A DNA stretch of 64,000 bases from Anaerolineaceae bacterium (GTDB lineage: Bacteria > Chloroflexota > Anaerolineae > Aggregatilineales > Phototrophicaceae): assembly GCA_002702065.1 (NCBI GenBank), contig NZXX01000001.1, positions 1,116,001 to 1,180,000 of the forward strand, in the 5' to 3' direction. The position numbers were made by a program, and so were the translations under genes. Positions 1-9,122 of this stretch are shown one piece after another (position 1 is the stretch's first letter; each line of letters starts with the position of its first letter). The notes under the pieces are model-generated. The model did not search any database, was not told the DNA's origin, and saw nothing but the letters and a program-made list of their open reading frames with translations.

Positions 1-161
1 TGGGCGCTGCTGCCCGGCGGCTGATCCTGCGGCGAACAGGCGATCAAGGCCAATAGGGTTATACCCATAAGCGACAGACGCAGCGCGCATTTAAAGCCTG
101 TGACAGACCGGCGCTGGCGGGCCGCGTTAAGACGTTGTTGGGGCAGGGTGCAGGGAATCAA
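1..161 (-). CDS. Lipoprotein, N-terminal fragment (runs off window)
   Basis: Read on the minus strand, this is the first 53 residues of an exported lipoprotein whose body lies beyond base 1. A hydrophobic stretch ends in the lipobox LIAC (Cys42), followed by a Pro/Ser-rich linker. The start chosen is TTG at 161, because a GGAG ribosome-binding site sits about nine bases upstream and the frame is open from there. ATG at 68 (residue 32) is possible but would leave no positive charge before the hydrophobic core. It starts 15 bases after the FtsX-type permease stop, so it is probably in that operon. It could be an adaptor or binding subunit of the exporter, but nothing in the visible residues proves this. 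Confidence 0.6.
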   Translation of the reverse strand, partial: MIPCTLPQQRLNAARQRRSVTGFKCALRLSLMGITLLALIACSPQDQPPGSSA

Positions 162-176
162 TGTAAACGTCTCCGT

Positions 177-2945
177 TCAGGTGTCTCCGAGTTTAACGAT
201 GGTCGACAGGCTCTGGCGGCCCAGCAGAATGGTGATGGCAAATGTAACCAGCAGCATGACGCCTGCGAAGACCACATACACCAGTGCAATATCGCTCCAC
301 GCCACCCGGACCAGATAAGGGGGCAGGCCGCCGCTGAAATCCAGCAGAGGCAGGAACAACAGCGTCGTTGCCAGGCCGATGAATGTCCCGCTGAGGATGC
401 CGCTGCCCGCGATCATGCCTTGCAGGATGATGAGATAGGATGCAACGGAAAACCCGCCCATCCCCATCGCTCGCAGCGAACCCAACTGCGTCACCTGAGC
501 GCGGAACGAGGCTGTGCTCTGGACAATGGCGCTGATAAGTGTGAGGGTGATCGAGGCGACGAAGCCGACGGACAGAAAGCCAAGCACCCCCCGTCGTGAT
601 GGGGACGCCTGCGCGATGTCCAGCGCAATTTCCGGGTCCTGCCATTCCAGCACCGGGAACCCAATCTCCTGCACCGCGGACTGGACGGCGGCCCGGTCAG
701 CACCGGCTTCAGTGCTCAGCCAGACGTTGTGCGGCAGCACCGTTCCGGTAAGCTCAAAAATGGGGTCGATATTCGTGACGGCAAAAAAGCCAGCATTTGG
801 GTCGAGCGTCGGGAAGTAATTGAGCACCCCCAGGATCGGCACGGTGGTTTCGTACCACTCGTTCAGCGCGTTTACCTGTACGGTGACTTCCTGTCCGATC
901 AGCAGGTTGTAGTCGGCGGCAGTGCGGGCGTTGATCAGGATGCCATTGCGTTGGCCTGCCAGCAGGTTAAACAGATCCGCCAGCGTCTCGTTGGCGTAAT
1001 CTTCCCGAAAGCGGGCAACGGCGGCCATATCCGCCCGGTCAACACCCAGCAGGGTGCCATCCAGTCGCTGACCCGGCAGCGTCAGCCGCGCGGAATAGCG
1101 CCCCACGCGGGAGACATCATATACCCCGTCGATCTCCAGCAGGTCTTCAACGGGCGGCGCATTGTAACCGACGACGTTCAGGGTGGGCTGCTGGTTGTCA
1201 TCGGTGGCTTCGGCCTGTTCGGTCTGGGCATCGGTAACGGTGATGATGACGAGGTCTGCGCCGATACGGTAATTGACCGAATCTTCCAGGCTGCGGTCGA
1301 GTGTGCTGGCCATTGAAGCAGTAAATCCCGTCAGGCTGAGGGTAAAGCACATCATCAGCAGCGTACCGCGATAGCGCCCGATGGAGCGAGTCAGTTCGCG
1401 CAGGGCCATTAGCAGCGTGATGCCCCGACCAAATGCGATCAACCCGGCCAGCAGGCGCAGCAGGATCGGCCACAGGCGCAGAAACAGCAGCGTGAATGCC
1501 AGCGAGAACAATGTCGGACCCAGAAATGTCAGCGGATCGCTGAACGGGTCGTCCGCGCTGGCGACCAGACCACCCTGTCGCCACAGGGTATATAGCACGT
1601 AAACGGCGGGGATCATAATCAGCACGTCGAGATACATGCGCTGCCACCACGCGCGTGCCGCCCGCCCGGCCTGCTGCTTGAACTGGGTGATGGTGCTGCC
1701 TGCCGTGCGCCATGCCAGCAGCAGCCCGCTGGAAATGGCGATCAGGGCGGTGATAGCCCCAGCCGCCAGTGCCTGTGGGGTGAGGATGACCTGTAACGGA
1801 GGGGTATCGGCATCAAAGCGCAAGAATGAGGTGGTTTGCCCGACCAGCCGCACCATGTACGGCGCAAACAACAGGCCGAGCCCCAGCGCCGCCAGCCCCA
1901 GACTGAGCCACATCAGGACATGGATGCCCAGAATCGCGCGTTTGCTCATGCCCCGGCTGCGCAGTGTGACGTCTTCATTCTGTTGGCGGCTGACGAGCAA
2001 CCCGGCCACCAGCGACACAAAGTACAACACCAGCCCACCGACCGGCAGCACCATAATGACAAGCTGCTGAGTCAGCAGGCTGACATCGGTGCTGAAGGCT
2101 TGCAAGCCATCGCGCGGGGATAAATCCATACGGGTACCGGGAAGGGCCGTGATGACGGTTCGTTCACCCGCGACGATGCTGCCGAGCAAAGATGCGACTT
2201 CGGAAGTGCGAACGCCGGTGCCGTCGAATCGCAGGTACCACGCGCTTTCTTCAACCGGGCTGTCGATGCCATCCAGCATGGCCCACAGATTGGCGTCTTC
2301 AACCAGCAGCACTTCGTCAAAAAAACGAGGCGGGAAAATCCAGGATGGGTCATTGGCATTGATGGGACGCCACAGGGCCGCGATTTCGATCTCGATGGGG
2401 TCGCGTCCGGGCATGACCGCTGTCAGCCGGTCCCCAACTTCGACACCCATGTTGTACAGCATTTTTTCGGAAGCCAGTACCGGGATAGGCGCGTCAGATT
2501 CGGGACTGTGTTCAGCCGGCCACGTGCCGCTGCTGATCATCATCTGTGACTGCGCCCCATCCAGCGTGCCGATGTTGAACGCGCCCAGCGGCTGATTGTC
2601 TTCGACCCGCATGTTCCAGACGCCGCCGCGCACATAGCTCACCGATTGGGCGACTGGCAGGCCGATTGTTTGGGTAAATTGCTGTTCGATGACGGCGGTG
2701 GCGCTGTCGATGTCCGCGCGGGTGACGTTGCCTTCCCATGCCCCCAGATAACGAAAACGGAATACATAGGGCGGGTCGGCGAGGCGGGATTGGAGCAGGC
2801 CGGTATTCACGGCATCGATGTAGAGAATCACGCTGAGGGCCAGCGTGGTCGCCGTGGTCAGGCCGATCAGCGTCCACGTGACGATGACACCATGCTGGCG
2901 CAGTCGCTCGAAAGTAAACATGAGTGTGTCGAGCAATCGAAACAT
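177..2945 (-). CDS. FtsX/MacB-type ABC transporter permease
   Basis: A 922-residue integral membrane protein with the layout of a duplicated FtsX-like permease. There is one N-terminal membrane helix (about residues 20-42), a large extracytoplasmic MacB-like domain, a first group of helices (about 290-415), more helices near 440-550, a second extracytoplasmic domain, and a final FtsX block (about 785-910). The family works with a LolD/MacB-type ATPase and moves lipoproteins, peptides or drugs away from the outer face of the membrane, or drives cell-wall hydrolases mechanically. No matching ATPase is in the window; it may lie beyond base 1, after the lipoprotein. A good minus-strand promoter (2969-2998) precedes it, so it is probably transcribed separately from the binding protein upstream. 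Confidence 0.8.
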   Translation of the reverse strand: MFRLLDTLMFTFERLRQHGVIVTWTLIGLTTATTLALSVILYIDAVNTGLLQSRLADPPYVFRFRYLGAWEGNVTRADIDSATAVIEQQFTQTIGLPVAQSVSYVRGGVWNMRVEDNQPLGAFNIGTLDGAQSQMMISSGTWPAEHSPESDAPIPVLASEKMLYNMGVEVGDRLTAVMPGRDPIEIEIAALWRPINANDPSWIFPPRFFDEVLLVEDANLWAMLDGIDSPVEESAWYLRFDGTGVRTSEVASLLGSIVAGERTVITALPGTRMDLSPRDGLQAFSTDVSLLTQQLVIMVLPVGGLVLYFVSLVAGLLVSRQQNEDVTLRSRGMSKRAILGIHVLMWLSLGLAALGLGLLFAPYMVRLVGQTTSFLRFDADTPPLQVILTPQALAAGAITALIAISSGLLLAWRTAGSTITQFKQQAGRAARAWWQRMYLDVLIMIPAVYVLYTLWRQGGLVASADDPFSDPLTFLGPTLFSLAFTLLFLRLWPILLRLLAGLIAFGRGITLLMALRELTRSIGRYRGTLLMMCFTLSLTGFTASMASTLDRSLEDSVNYRIGADLVIITVTDAQTEQAEATDDNQQPTLNVVGYNAPPVEDLLEIDGVYDVSRVGRYSARLTLPGQRLDGTLLGVDRADMAAVARFREDYANETLADLFNLLAGQRNGILINARTAADYNLLIGQEVTVQVNALNEWYETTVPILGVLNYFPTLDPNAGFFAVTNIDPIFELTGTVLPHNVWLSTEAGADRAAVQSAVQEIGFPVLEWQDPEIALDIAQASPSRRGVLGFLSVGFVASITLTLISAIVQSTASFRAQVTQLGSLRAMGMGGFSVASYLIILQGMIAGSGILSGTFIGLATTLLFLPLLDFSGGLPPYLVRVAWSDIALVYVVFAGVMLLVTFAITILLGRQSLSTIVKLGDT

Positions 2946-2968
2946 GTCGTCTTTGCCACCCCTGCCGT

Positions 2969-2998
2969 ACTATAAAGGTGGGCTGCCGCCCCGGTCAA
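2969..2998 (-). promoter_or_regulatory. Sigma70-type promoter for the FtsX permease
   Basis: On the minus strand, TTGACC (2998-2993) is followed by an 18-base spacer and TATAGT (2974-2969). Transcription would start near 2962, giving a leader of about 17 bases before the ATG at 2945. The match is read from sequence only. Confidence 0.6.
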
Positions 2999-3026
2999 GT
3001 CTGAACTATTATCAGGGCGGCAACCC
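2980..3026. repeat. 12-bp inverted repeat overlapping the FtsX promoter
   Basis: GGGCTGCCGCCC (2980-2991) and GGGCGGCAACCC (3015-3026) are inverted copies with one mismatch, which would be a G-U pair in RNA. The 23-base loop contains the -35 element of the FtsX promoter. It could be the terminator of the upstream binding-protein gene, though no U-run follows. It could also be an operator controlling the permease. Confidence 0.5.
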
Positions 3027-3059
3027 ATTTCCAAATCAGTCTGGTGCCAGCCAACCGGC

Positions 3060-5717
3060 TCAAGCGCTGGCGGTCGGGTCTACGGTCGTGGCACATTCAC
3101 TGAACTGCTGAAAATACGCGAACATGTCATCCCGGTTATTCGGGTTTGTTTGTGGAATGCCGTCAGCACACGCCAGATAATCACGCGTGAATTGTTCGGC
3201 TTCCGCCAGTTCCGCTTCCAGGTCTTTATCTTCCAGTACGTAACGATCAAAGGCACGTTGCAGCCAGTATTTTTGCCAGATGTTCGCGGCGCCGCCCACC
3301 CGCAGTGCGGATGGTGTGATGATGGTGTTCGGTGCAGCGAGGGTGGCTTCAATCTGCTGGTAAAGGGCCGTGAGTGCCGGCGGATTGGATGGGTCTTCAA
3401 TTATCGAGCGACTGACCGGCATGGCTGAGAACAAATCTGGATGCTGCGCCAGTGCGCGGATCCAGCGATAGCAGGCATCCGGGTCGTCTGCTTCGGCACT
3501 GATATAAGCCGTATTGATGTCAAAGGTGATGGGCGTGTACTGGCTGCCGCGCGGGTAGGTGACATACTGGTACGAATCCTGCTGAATGTTGCCATCTTCG
3601 TTCAGTCGTGTGAAAAAGCTGAAGGCACCCAGTGTATGGGTATATAGCGGCGCGTCATCTTCTGCCCCGCCGACCACGACCGCTATGTTCACGCCGCCAC
3701 CAGCCTGCCCCAATTCTGAATACTCGATATAGCCATCTTTCGCCAGGTCCAGCGCCTGCCGGATGGCATCGACTGTCGCCGGATCGGTAAAGCTGATCGT
3801 TGGCGGCTCGGTGCGCTGATCAAATGGCAGCCCGCCGAAGGCGTTAATCAGCGCGTACAGGTACTGGCCGCTGGCATCGCGTGGAATAAACGGCGTTGGG
3901 TCATCGACCGACGGTTTAAGCTGGCGCAGTGCTTCGACAAATTCGTTGGCGGTCCAGCCGGCTTGTGGCAGCGGAATCCCGGCCTGCTCGAACAGCGCAG
4001 GGCTGTAGCGCAGCACTTCCGGCTGAATAGCGAGGGGGTAGGCCCAGATGCGGTTATCGAATGCGACCTGTTCCAAAATGCCGTTGATGATGTCGTCCCG
4101 ATTAAACGTCGGGTCAGCATCCAGGTAGGGGTCCAGGCTGATCAGCGAAGACAGGCTGCCACCGGGTACGGCATTGGTCGGCAGATAAAAGCAGTCGTAC
4201 TGCGCGGCCATGTTATCAAGATTCTGGTCAAAATCCGTTTCGAGGTTGATTCGCCCGACGGTGGGGTCGCTGGCGACAAAGTCGTTGACAATCTGCTGCC
4301 AGCGTTCCTGATTGGGCAGCGGCGATACAAACGACGCGATGGCAAAATCGAGCGCGATTTCACCCGGACCAAGCTCAACCAGGGGCACGGGCGTGGCGAC
4401 GATGACGGTGGTATCGGCACGGGCAACCGCAGCCTGATTGAGATTCGCAATGACCTGTGCTTCCATCGTTTGCAGCGCACTGACTGCATCCAGCCCATCA
4501 TCTTCCATCAGGCGCAGGGCAGCGCCGATATACTCGGTGAATACCATGGCTTTGACGGGGATCGCATTGGCGAAACCGGCATCAACAATGGCCTGTGCTT
4601 CCGGAGCATAAGTGAGGCTGGCAATGTCGAATATCCGGCCTCTGCCTTCGGTCTGCTCAGCAGGTTGCACACCGGCCAGATTGCGCCGGGCCGGGGTCAT
4701 GCCGAACAAGCCATTGGCGACCGTCGGGCTGCTCGTCAGAAATTTGGCGAGTTCGTAGGCCAGTTGCGGCTCAGTCGTGCCCGCGCTGACAGCAAACCCC
4801 TGCACTTCGAGCCCCGCAAAACCACCCGGCAGCAGCGAACCGCTTGGCGGCACAGCGTCCGGGTTACCGGGGAAGGTTGCCAGCCCAAAGCTGCGCTGGA
4901 TAGTCATGGGTGGGCCTTCGTCGGCGCTGCCACCGATCGCAATCACGCGCACATTGCCGCCGCCAAAACCGCCGATGACGCCTTCTTCCCGCAGGTCTTG
5001 CCATGTGGTCAGAAAATGCTCAAGCTGCGCATTGGAAAAATCGGGTGTTGTTTCCACCGCGCCGCTGTCCGTCAGCGATGCGCCCAGCAGACTGCGCAGC
5101 AGATAGTCGCTGGTGGCGTAGTCGAAGAACCCCGGTTCGGTTTCACCATCGGCGTTCACCTTGCTGAGAGCACGTGCCGCCGCCGCAAAGTCGTCGATGG
5201 TCCAGCCAGCGTGCGGATAGGCGATGTTGGCTTCATCAAATGCCGCCGGGTTATAGAGCAGCAGATACACATCCGCCGCCGCAGGCAGTGCCCACAGGCC
5301 GCGGTCCCACTGAAACGACTCCCATGCCTGGGGCAGAAAATCGCCGGCATTCAGCGTCGTATCCGCACTGGCCAGCGGGCTGAGGTCCATGAACAAACCG
5401 GCGCGGGTGGCTTCGACCGACAGGTTGGCGTTTTCAACCAGCAGGACATCCGCGCTGGAGACATAATCGCGTGTGTCTGCCAGGTGCGCCTGAATGTCCT
5501 CATAGGCAGGTGTGGGTGCGCCCATCATCATTGTTGGTCTCAGTTCGACGCGAACGCCGGGATGCTGAGCCTCGAACTCGGACAGGACTGCATCGGTAAA
5601 CGCATCTTCCATAATCTCTGGCACAGCCAGCGAAATCACCGTTTCCCCTTCCTGAGCATCTGTTGGCAGCGCTGCCAGCAGGAAGGCGAATAAACCAAAC
5701 AAGAGTAGTGGACGCAC
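3060..5717 (-). CDS. Double-module extracellular solute-binding protein (family 1 type)
   Basis: An 885-residue exported protein. The signal peptide (about residues 1-21) ends in a type-I style site (TDA|Q), with no lipobox. Two solute-binding modules follow, roughly 22-440 and 455-885. Each carries the family-1 pattern of a W-x-x-P strand, an aromatic 'LYNPAAF'-like segment and a GWT turn: RGLWALP...AGWT in the first, RIWAYPL...AGWTANEF in the second. Such proteins usually deliver sugars to an ABC importer, but no family-1 permease is encoded here. The start is GTG at 5717, with AGGA seven bases upstream; the nearby ATG is out of frame. It lies directly downstream of a paralogue of the same architecture (5845-8505). 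The ligand is unknown. Confidence 0.78.
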   Translation of the reverse strand: MRPLLLFGLFAFLLAALPTDAQEGETVISLAVPEIMEDAFTDAVLSEFEAQHPGVRVELRPTMMMGAPTPAYEDIQAHLADTRDYVSSADVLLVENANLSVEATRAGLFMDLSPLASADTTLNAGDFLPQAWESFQWDRGLWALPAAADVYLLLYNPAAFDEANIAYPHAGWTIDDFAAAARALSKVNADGETEPGFFDYATSDYLLRSLLGASLTDSGAVETTPDFSNAQLEHFLTTWQDLREEGVIGGFGGGNVRVIAIGGSADEGPPMTIQRSFGLATFPGNPDAVPPSGSLLPGGFAGLEVQGFAVSAGTTEPQLAYELAKFLTSSPTVANGLFGMTPARRNLAGVQPAEQTEGRGRIFDIASLTYAPEAQAIVDAGFANAIPVKAMVFTEYIGAALRLMEDDGLDAVSALQTMEAQVIANLNQAAVARADTTVIVATPVPLVELGPGEIALDFAIASFVSPLPNQERWQQIVNDFVASDPTVGRINLETDFDQNLDNMAAQYDCFYLPTNAVPGGSLSSLISLDPYLDADPTFNRDDIINGILEQVAFDNRIWAYPLAIQPEVLRYSPALFEQAGIPLPQAGWTANEFVEALRQLKPSVDDPTPFIPRDASGQYLYALINAFGGLPFDQRTEPPTISFTDPATVDAIRQALDLAKDGYIEYSELGQAGGGVNIAVVVGGAEDDAPLYTHTLGAFSFFTRLNEDGNIQQDSYQYVTYPRGSQYTPITFDINTAYISAEADDPDACYRWIRALAQHPDLFSAMPVSRSIIEDPSNPPALTALYQQIEATLAAPNTIITPSALRVGGAANIWQKYWLQRAFDRYVLEDKDLEAELAEAEQFTRDYLACADGIPQTNPNNRDDMFAYFQQFSECATTVDPTASA

Positions 5718-5737
5718 TGCATAATCCTTTCGCGTTA

Positions 5738-5767
5738 TCTATACCATCTGAAGTCTGTCGTGGTCAG
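5738..5767 (-). promoter_or_regulatory. Possible promoter of the downstream double-module binding protein
   Basis: Minus strand CTGACC (5767-5762), an 18-base spacer, TATAGA (5743-5738), ending about 20 bases before the GTG start at 5717. The -35 match is moderate. Confidence 0.4.
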
Positions 5768-5777
5768 ATTGCATTCG

Positions 5778-5795
5778 GGTTACACAGCGGTTACA
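5778..5795. repeat. Direct repeat GGTTACA with 11-bp period
   Basis: GGTTACA occurs at 5778-5784 and 5789-5795, with a third degenerate copy (GTTGTAA) just after. The 11-bp period places the copies on the same face of the helix, upstream of the proposed -35 at 5762-5767 for the minus-strand gene. Heptamers repeated every 11 bp are typical of OmpR/PhoB-type activators. Regulator unknown. Confidence 0.4.
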
Positions 5796-5807
5796 GGGTT
5801 GTAATCA

Positions 5808-5830
5808 GGGGCGGAGGAGTCGTCCGCCCC
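5808..5830 (-). terminator. Hairpin after the upstream binding-protein gene
   Basis: GGGGCGGA (5808-5815) pairs with TCCGCCCC (5823-5830) around a 7-base loop, 15 bases past the stop of the 5845-8505 gene. There is no U-run, so it may be a processing or stabilising hairpin or a partial terminator. Confidence 0.45.
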
Positions 5831-5844
5831 GTGAGCGTCGTCAC

Positions 5845-8505
5845 TCAATCGATTTCCGGCAGTTGGGGCAGTTCGGATTCCATCGATGGATCGACACTGC
5901 CGGCGCAGTCAAAAATCTGGCGCGCATACCGGAGCTGGTCCTGCTGGCTGGCGGACTGGTCAAACGCTGGCAGGTTCGCCGTGCAGGTCTGGTAATCCTT
6001 GGCGAAGACGTCCGCGTCTGCCAGTTCGGTTTCGAGGTCGGCATCTTCCAGGACGTAACGGTCCATCGCACGGTTCAGCCAGTACTGGGTGATAAAGTCC
6101 GTAGGCGAGGTGATACCGCCAGTCACTGACGGAAACTCAATCACGTTTGGTGACTGGAGCAGACTTTCGAACTGCCGGTAAAAGTTGCTCAGGTCGACGC
6201 CCAGGCTGGCGCCAAGTTCTGCATTGTTCAACTGCGACCGGCGTGCTGGCATGGCGGAGAATAGTTCCGGGTGTTCTGCCAGGGTGGCAAGCCAGCGATA
6301 ACAGGCATCCGGCGCCGGGGTAAAGGCGCTGATGTAACCGGTGCCAATGGCGTATGTCACGGGTGTGTACTGGCTGCCTGCCGGATAGCTGGTCAGGCGA
6401 TAGGCGTTCTCGGGGTTTCCCGAAAACTGGAAGCGCTGAAAGCTGAACTGGTTGAGGGTTTCGTTGTAGATGGGTATCTGAGGGCCACCACCGCCACCGG
6501 AACCACCGCCCATGACGATGCCGCCGCCGATATTGGCTAACTGCTGGTATTGGATGTAACCGGCTTTCGCCAGATCCAGCACCTGCCGCAGGGCTTCGAC
6601 GGTCGCCGGGTCTGCATAATTAACCGTAACCGGCTGCGTGCGGTAGTCGAGCGGCAGACCGCCGTAGGCTGCGGCCAGCATCAGGATATAGTTCCCGCCG
6701 AATTCACGCGGCTGGAAAGGGACCGGATCATCCGGCGCGACTTTCAGCGATTGCAGCGCGTCTGTAAAGGCATCGGCAGACCAGCCGTCTTCTGGTGCGG
6801 CGATCCCTGCGCTGGCAAATGAATCGCTGTTGTACCAGAGAACAGACGGTTGAATATTCAGCGGATAGGCCCATGTCTGGTTATTGGTTTCAACCTGTGC
6901 CATCACATTGCCGATGATATCGGCGGCGTCAAAATTCGGGTCGGCATCCATGAATGGGTCCAGGCTCAGAATGGCGTCGAGTTCAGTCGTATCCGTCTGA
7001 TTGAATGGCAGATAGAAGCAGTCATTCTGCTCGGCTATTTGCGATAGCGACGTCGTAAAGTCACTGTCGAGTGTGATCTGCCGGACTTCCGGGTCAGCGC
7101 GCGTAAATTCATCAATGACCTGATCCCACCGGTCCCGGTTGGGCAGCGAGCTGGTGAAAGATGTTATGCCGAAATTCAACGCGACTTCGCCCGCACTCAG
7201 CACCGGGGTTGGGGCGGGTGTCGCAACTGCCACGACCGTTGTGCTGCGGCGCTCGGCGGCGATCTGAAGGTTTTCTACGGCTTCCGCTTCCATGGTCGAC
7301 AGCACACTGTTCAAGTCCTGATTATCCTGTGCGACCAGACTCACAATGCGATCAACATAATTGGCGTAACGCATTTCCGATGTTGGGATCGCGTTCTCCA
7401 ATGCCTCATCAATGATCTGCTGGACATCGTCAGAGAATTCGGGGCGGAACACCGTCTCGTCGCTATCCGCCTCTGCCCCGACAAGGCTGCGGCGGGCCGG
7501 GCTGACCGCAAAGAAAGCGTTGGTGATACTGGCGTCATTCGACAGAAACTTCACCAGTTCGTAGGCGAGTTCTGGCTGCTGTGTGCCGCCGCTGACCCCA
7601 AACCCTTCAACGCGCAGGCTGGCTGTGCCACCGGGTAACAGCACCCCGGCGCGCGCGCCGCTGTTTCGTGGCATGAAGGTCGATGCCAGCAGGAACGGGC
7701 TGGATAGTTGCAGGGGGATATTGTTGAAATCAATACCGCCGGATAGCGGTGCGCCACCCAGCAAGCCCTCTTGCTGATAATCGGCCCAGCTTGCCAGCAG
7801 GGTTTCCAAATCGGGGTCCGTAAACTTCGGTTGTTGTGGCACCGTGGCCGGGTCATAAAAGCCATGACCGAGCAGGCTGCGAATGAGCACGGTTCCAGAC
7901 CCAAAGACCGGAAATCCGGGTCGAATCAATTCGCCGTCTTCGTCGTATTCGGATAACAGCCGATCCGCATTCGCGTAGTCATCAAGGGTCCACCCTTCAT
8001 CCGGATAGGCCAGGCCGACTGCATCAAACGCCGCCGGGTCATAAACGATGATCTGGACATCCATGGAGACTGGCAGCCCCCACAGGCCCCGGTCCCATTG
8101 GAAGGATTCATACGCACTGCTGAAGAAATCCTGTTCGTTGAGCTGCGGGTCACCCGCTGCCAGGGGCGCGAGGTCCAGAAATAGCCCGGCGCGGGTGGCT
8201 TCAATCGACAGGTTATCGCTGCTGACGTACAGGACATCGGCACTGCTGGCATAGTCTGTGACACCTTCCAGATGCGCGTCCAGGTCATAGGCTGCTGGCG
8301 TGAAAAAGGCATTATCGGCTGATGGCGCCAGTACGACTTTTACACCGGGATGTTCTGCCTGGAACCGGCTTAATATATCTGTGTTTTCAAATATGTCTTC
8401 CCGCCATTCCGGTAGACTGAGTGTGATAATGGTTTCTGACTGAGCAGAAAGTGGCAGCACGAATACGCTGAGGAGGATCAGGGTTAGCAGCAGTTTGGAA
8501 CGCAT
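5845..8505 (-). CDS. Double-module extracellular solute-binding protein (paralogue)
   Basis: An 886-residue exported protein with the same architecture as its downstream neighbour. A signal peptide ends near LSA|Q. A first binding module spans about 20-435 and a second about 450-886. The same landmarks recur (SFQWDRGLWGLP, QTWAYPL, GWSADAF). The second module has an extra glycine-rich loop with the core GGGSGGGGG near residue 700. ATG at 8505 is preferred over 8520, because AGGA lies six bases upstream of it and the upstream ATG has no such site. The two neighbours evidently arose by tandem duplication of an already duplicated gene and have diverged substantially. No sugar permease is nearby, so a role in sensing, surface capture or serving a distant importer is possible. 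Confidence 0.78.
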   Translation of the reverse strand: MRSKLLLTLILLSVFVLPLSAQSETIITLSLPEWREDIFENTDILSRFQAEHPGVKVVLAPSADNAFFTPAAYDLDAHLEGVTDYASSADVLYVSSDNLSIEATRAGLFLDLAPLAAGDPQLNEQDFFSSAYESFQWDRGLWGLPVSMDVQIIVYDPAAFDAVGLAYPDEGWTLDDYANADRLLSEYDEDGELIRPGFPVFGSGTVLIRSLLGHGFYDPATVPQQPKFTDPDLETLLASWADYQQEGLLGGAPLSGGIDFNNIPLQLSSPFLLASTFMPRNSGARAGVLLPGGTASLRVEGFGVSGGTQQPELAYELVKFLSNDASITNAFFAVSPARRSLVGAEADSDETVFRPEFSDDVQQIIDEALENAIPTSEMRYANYVDRIVSLVAQDNQDLNSVLSTMEAEAVENLQIAAERRSTTVVAVATPAPTPVLSAGEVALNFGITSFTSSLPNRDRWDQVIDEFTRADPEVRQITLDSDFTTSLSQIAEQNDCFYLPFNQTDTTELDAILSLDPFMDADPNFDAADIIGNVMAQVETNNQTWAYPLNIQPSVLWYNSDSFASAGIAAPEDGWSADAFTDALQSLKVAPDDPVPFQPREFGGNYILMLAAAYGGLPLDYRTQPVTVNYADPATVEALRQVLDLAKAGYIQYQQLANIGGGIVMGGGSGGGGGPQIPIYNETLNQFSFQRFQFSGNPENAYRLTSYPAGSQYTPVTYAIGTGYISAFTPAPDACYRWLATLAEHPELFSAMPARRSQLNNAELGASLGVDLSNFYRQFESLLQSPNVIEFPSVTGGITSPTDFITQYWLNRAMDRYVLEDADLETELADADVFAKDYQTCTANLPAFDQSASQQDQLRYARQIFDCAGSVDPSMESELPQLPEID

Positions 8506-8556
8506 AGCGCTTCCTTTCATCTGACAGCATGAGATATTTGCGCCGAAAACACCGGC

Positions 8557-8565
8557 ATTCTAGCA
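8557..8565 (-). promoter_or_regulatory. Extended -10 promoter element
   Basis: Minus strand TG-C-TAGAAT (8565-8557) is an extended -10 motif. It would start transcription near 8550, about 45 bases before the ATG at 8505. No convincing -35 is seen, as is usual for extended -10 promoters. Confidence 0.45.
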
Positions 8566-8616
8566 CTGTTTATAAGGATAGGGATGATAGCGTAGGGGAA
8601 ACGTTGCTAAACGACT

Positions 8617-9120
8617 CTATGACTCATCATAAATCGTCAGCGGGTCTTCACCCGCGGCGACCAGCATGTCGTTGAGGGTGCGGCCAATGGGTATGAGGCA
8701 GGATTGCGCCGGGCGTTCGAGCAACCGCCATTCTGTCGAGGTGTAAACCGCCATGCCAAACGTCAGACGACCCATCAGGTTTTCGCCTGCCACAATCGCG
8801 ATATCGGCTGGGATCGTCGATGGATTCAGCAACCAGCGGATATGCTGGCTCATCTGCTGGCGGCGGGTATCGGAATAATCATCACACGCGTTGACCGCAG
8901 TCTGCAATTCATTTAACACAGCCGCTTCGTTGCCACCGACTGGCTCGGCACTCGGCAGCGCGGTCAGGTTGGCGATTATGGTCGGACTGAGCGTTGCCAG
9001 GGTATTGGATGCTGTGGGCTGCGGGGTAGGTTGGTTGGTGAGGATGACCAGAATGGCGACCAGCACCAGCCCGGCCAACCCCGCCAGCAGAATACCGAAC
9101 TTTTTTTGTTTGTCGGACAT
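8617..9120 (-). CDS. Membrane-anchored protein of unknown function
   Basis: A 167-residue protein. It has a short basic cytoplasmic tail, one N-terminal helix (about residues 8-28), a Pro/Thr/Ser-rich extracytoplasmic tether (about 29-55), and a compact domain with two cysteines (in ACDDY and SCLIP) that could form a disulfide. The family is not recognised. The ATG at 9120 lies two bases after the stop of the cytochrome gene, so the two are very probably co-transcribed, and both have the same tethered design. It may assist the cytochrome or the importer encoded upstream, but the sequence gives no direct clue to function. Confidence 0.65.
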   Translation of the reverse strand: MSDKQKKFGILLAGLAGLVLVAILVILTNQPTPQPTASNTLATLSPTIIANLTALPSAEPVGGNEAAVLNELQTAVNACDDYSDTRRQQMSQHIRWLLNPSTIPADIAIVAGENLMGRLTFGMAVYTSTEWRLLERPAQSCLIPIGRTLNDMLVAAGEDPLTIYDES

Positions 9121-9122
9121 AC

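Noticed and set aside
3963..5693. 576-codon plus-strand open frame
   Set aside because: It is antisense to the double-module binding protein, whose signal peptide and binding modules are clear; the antisense translation looks random and Arg/Gln/His-rich.
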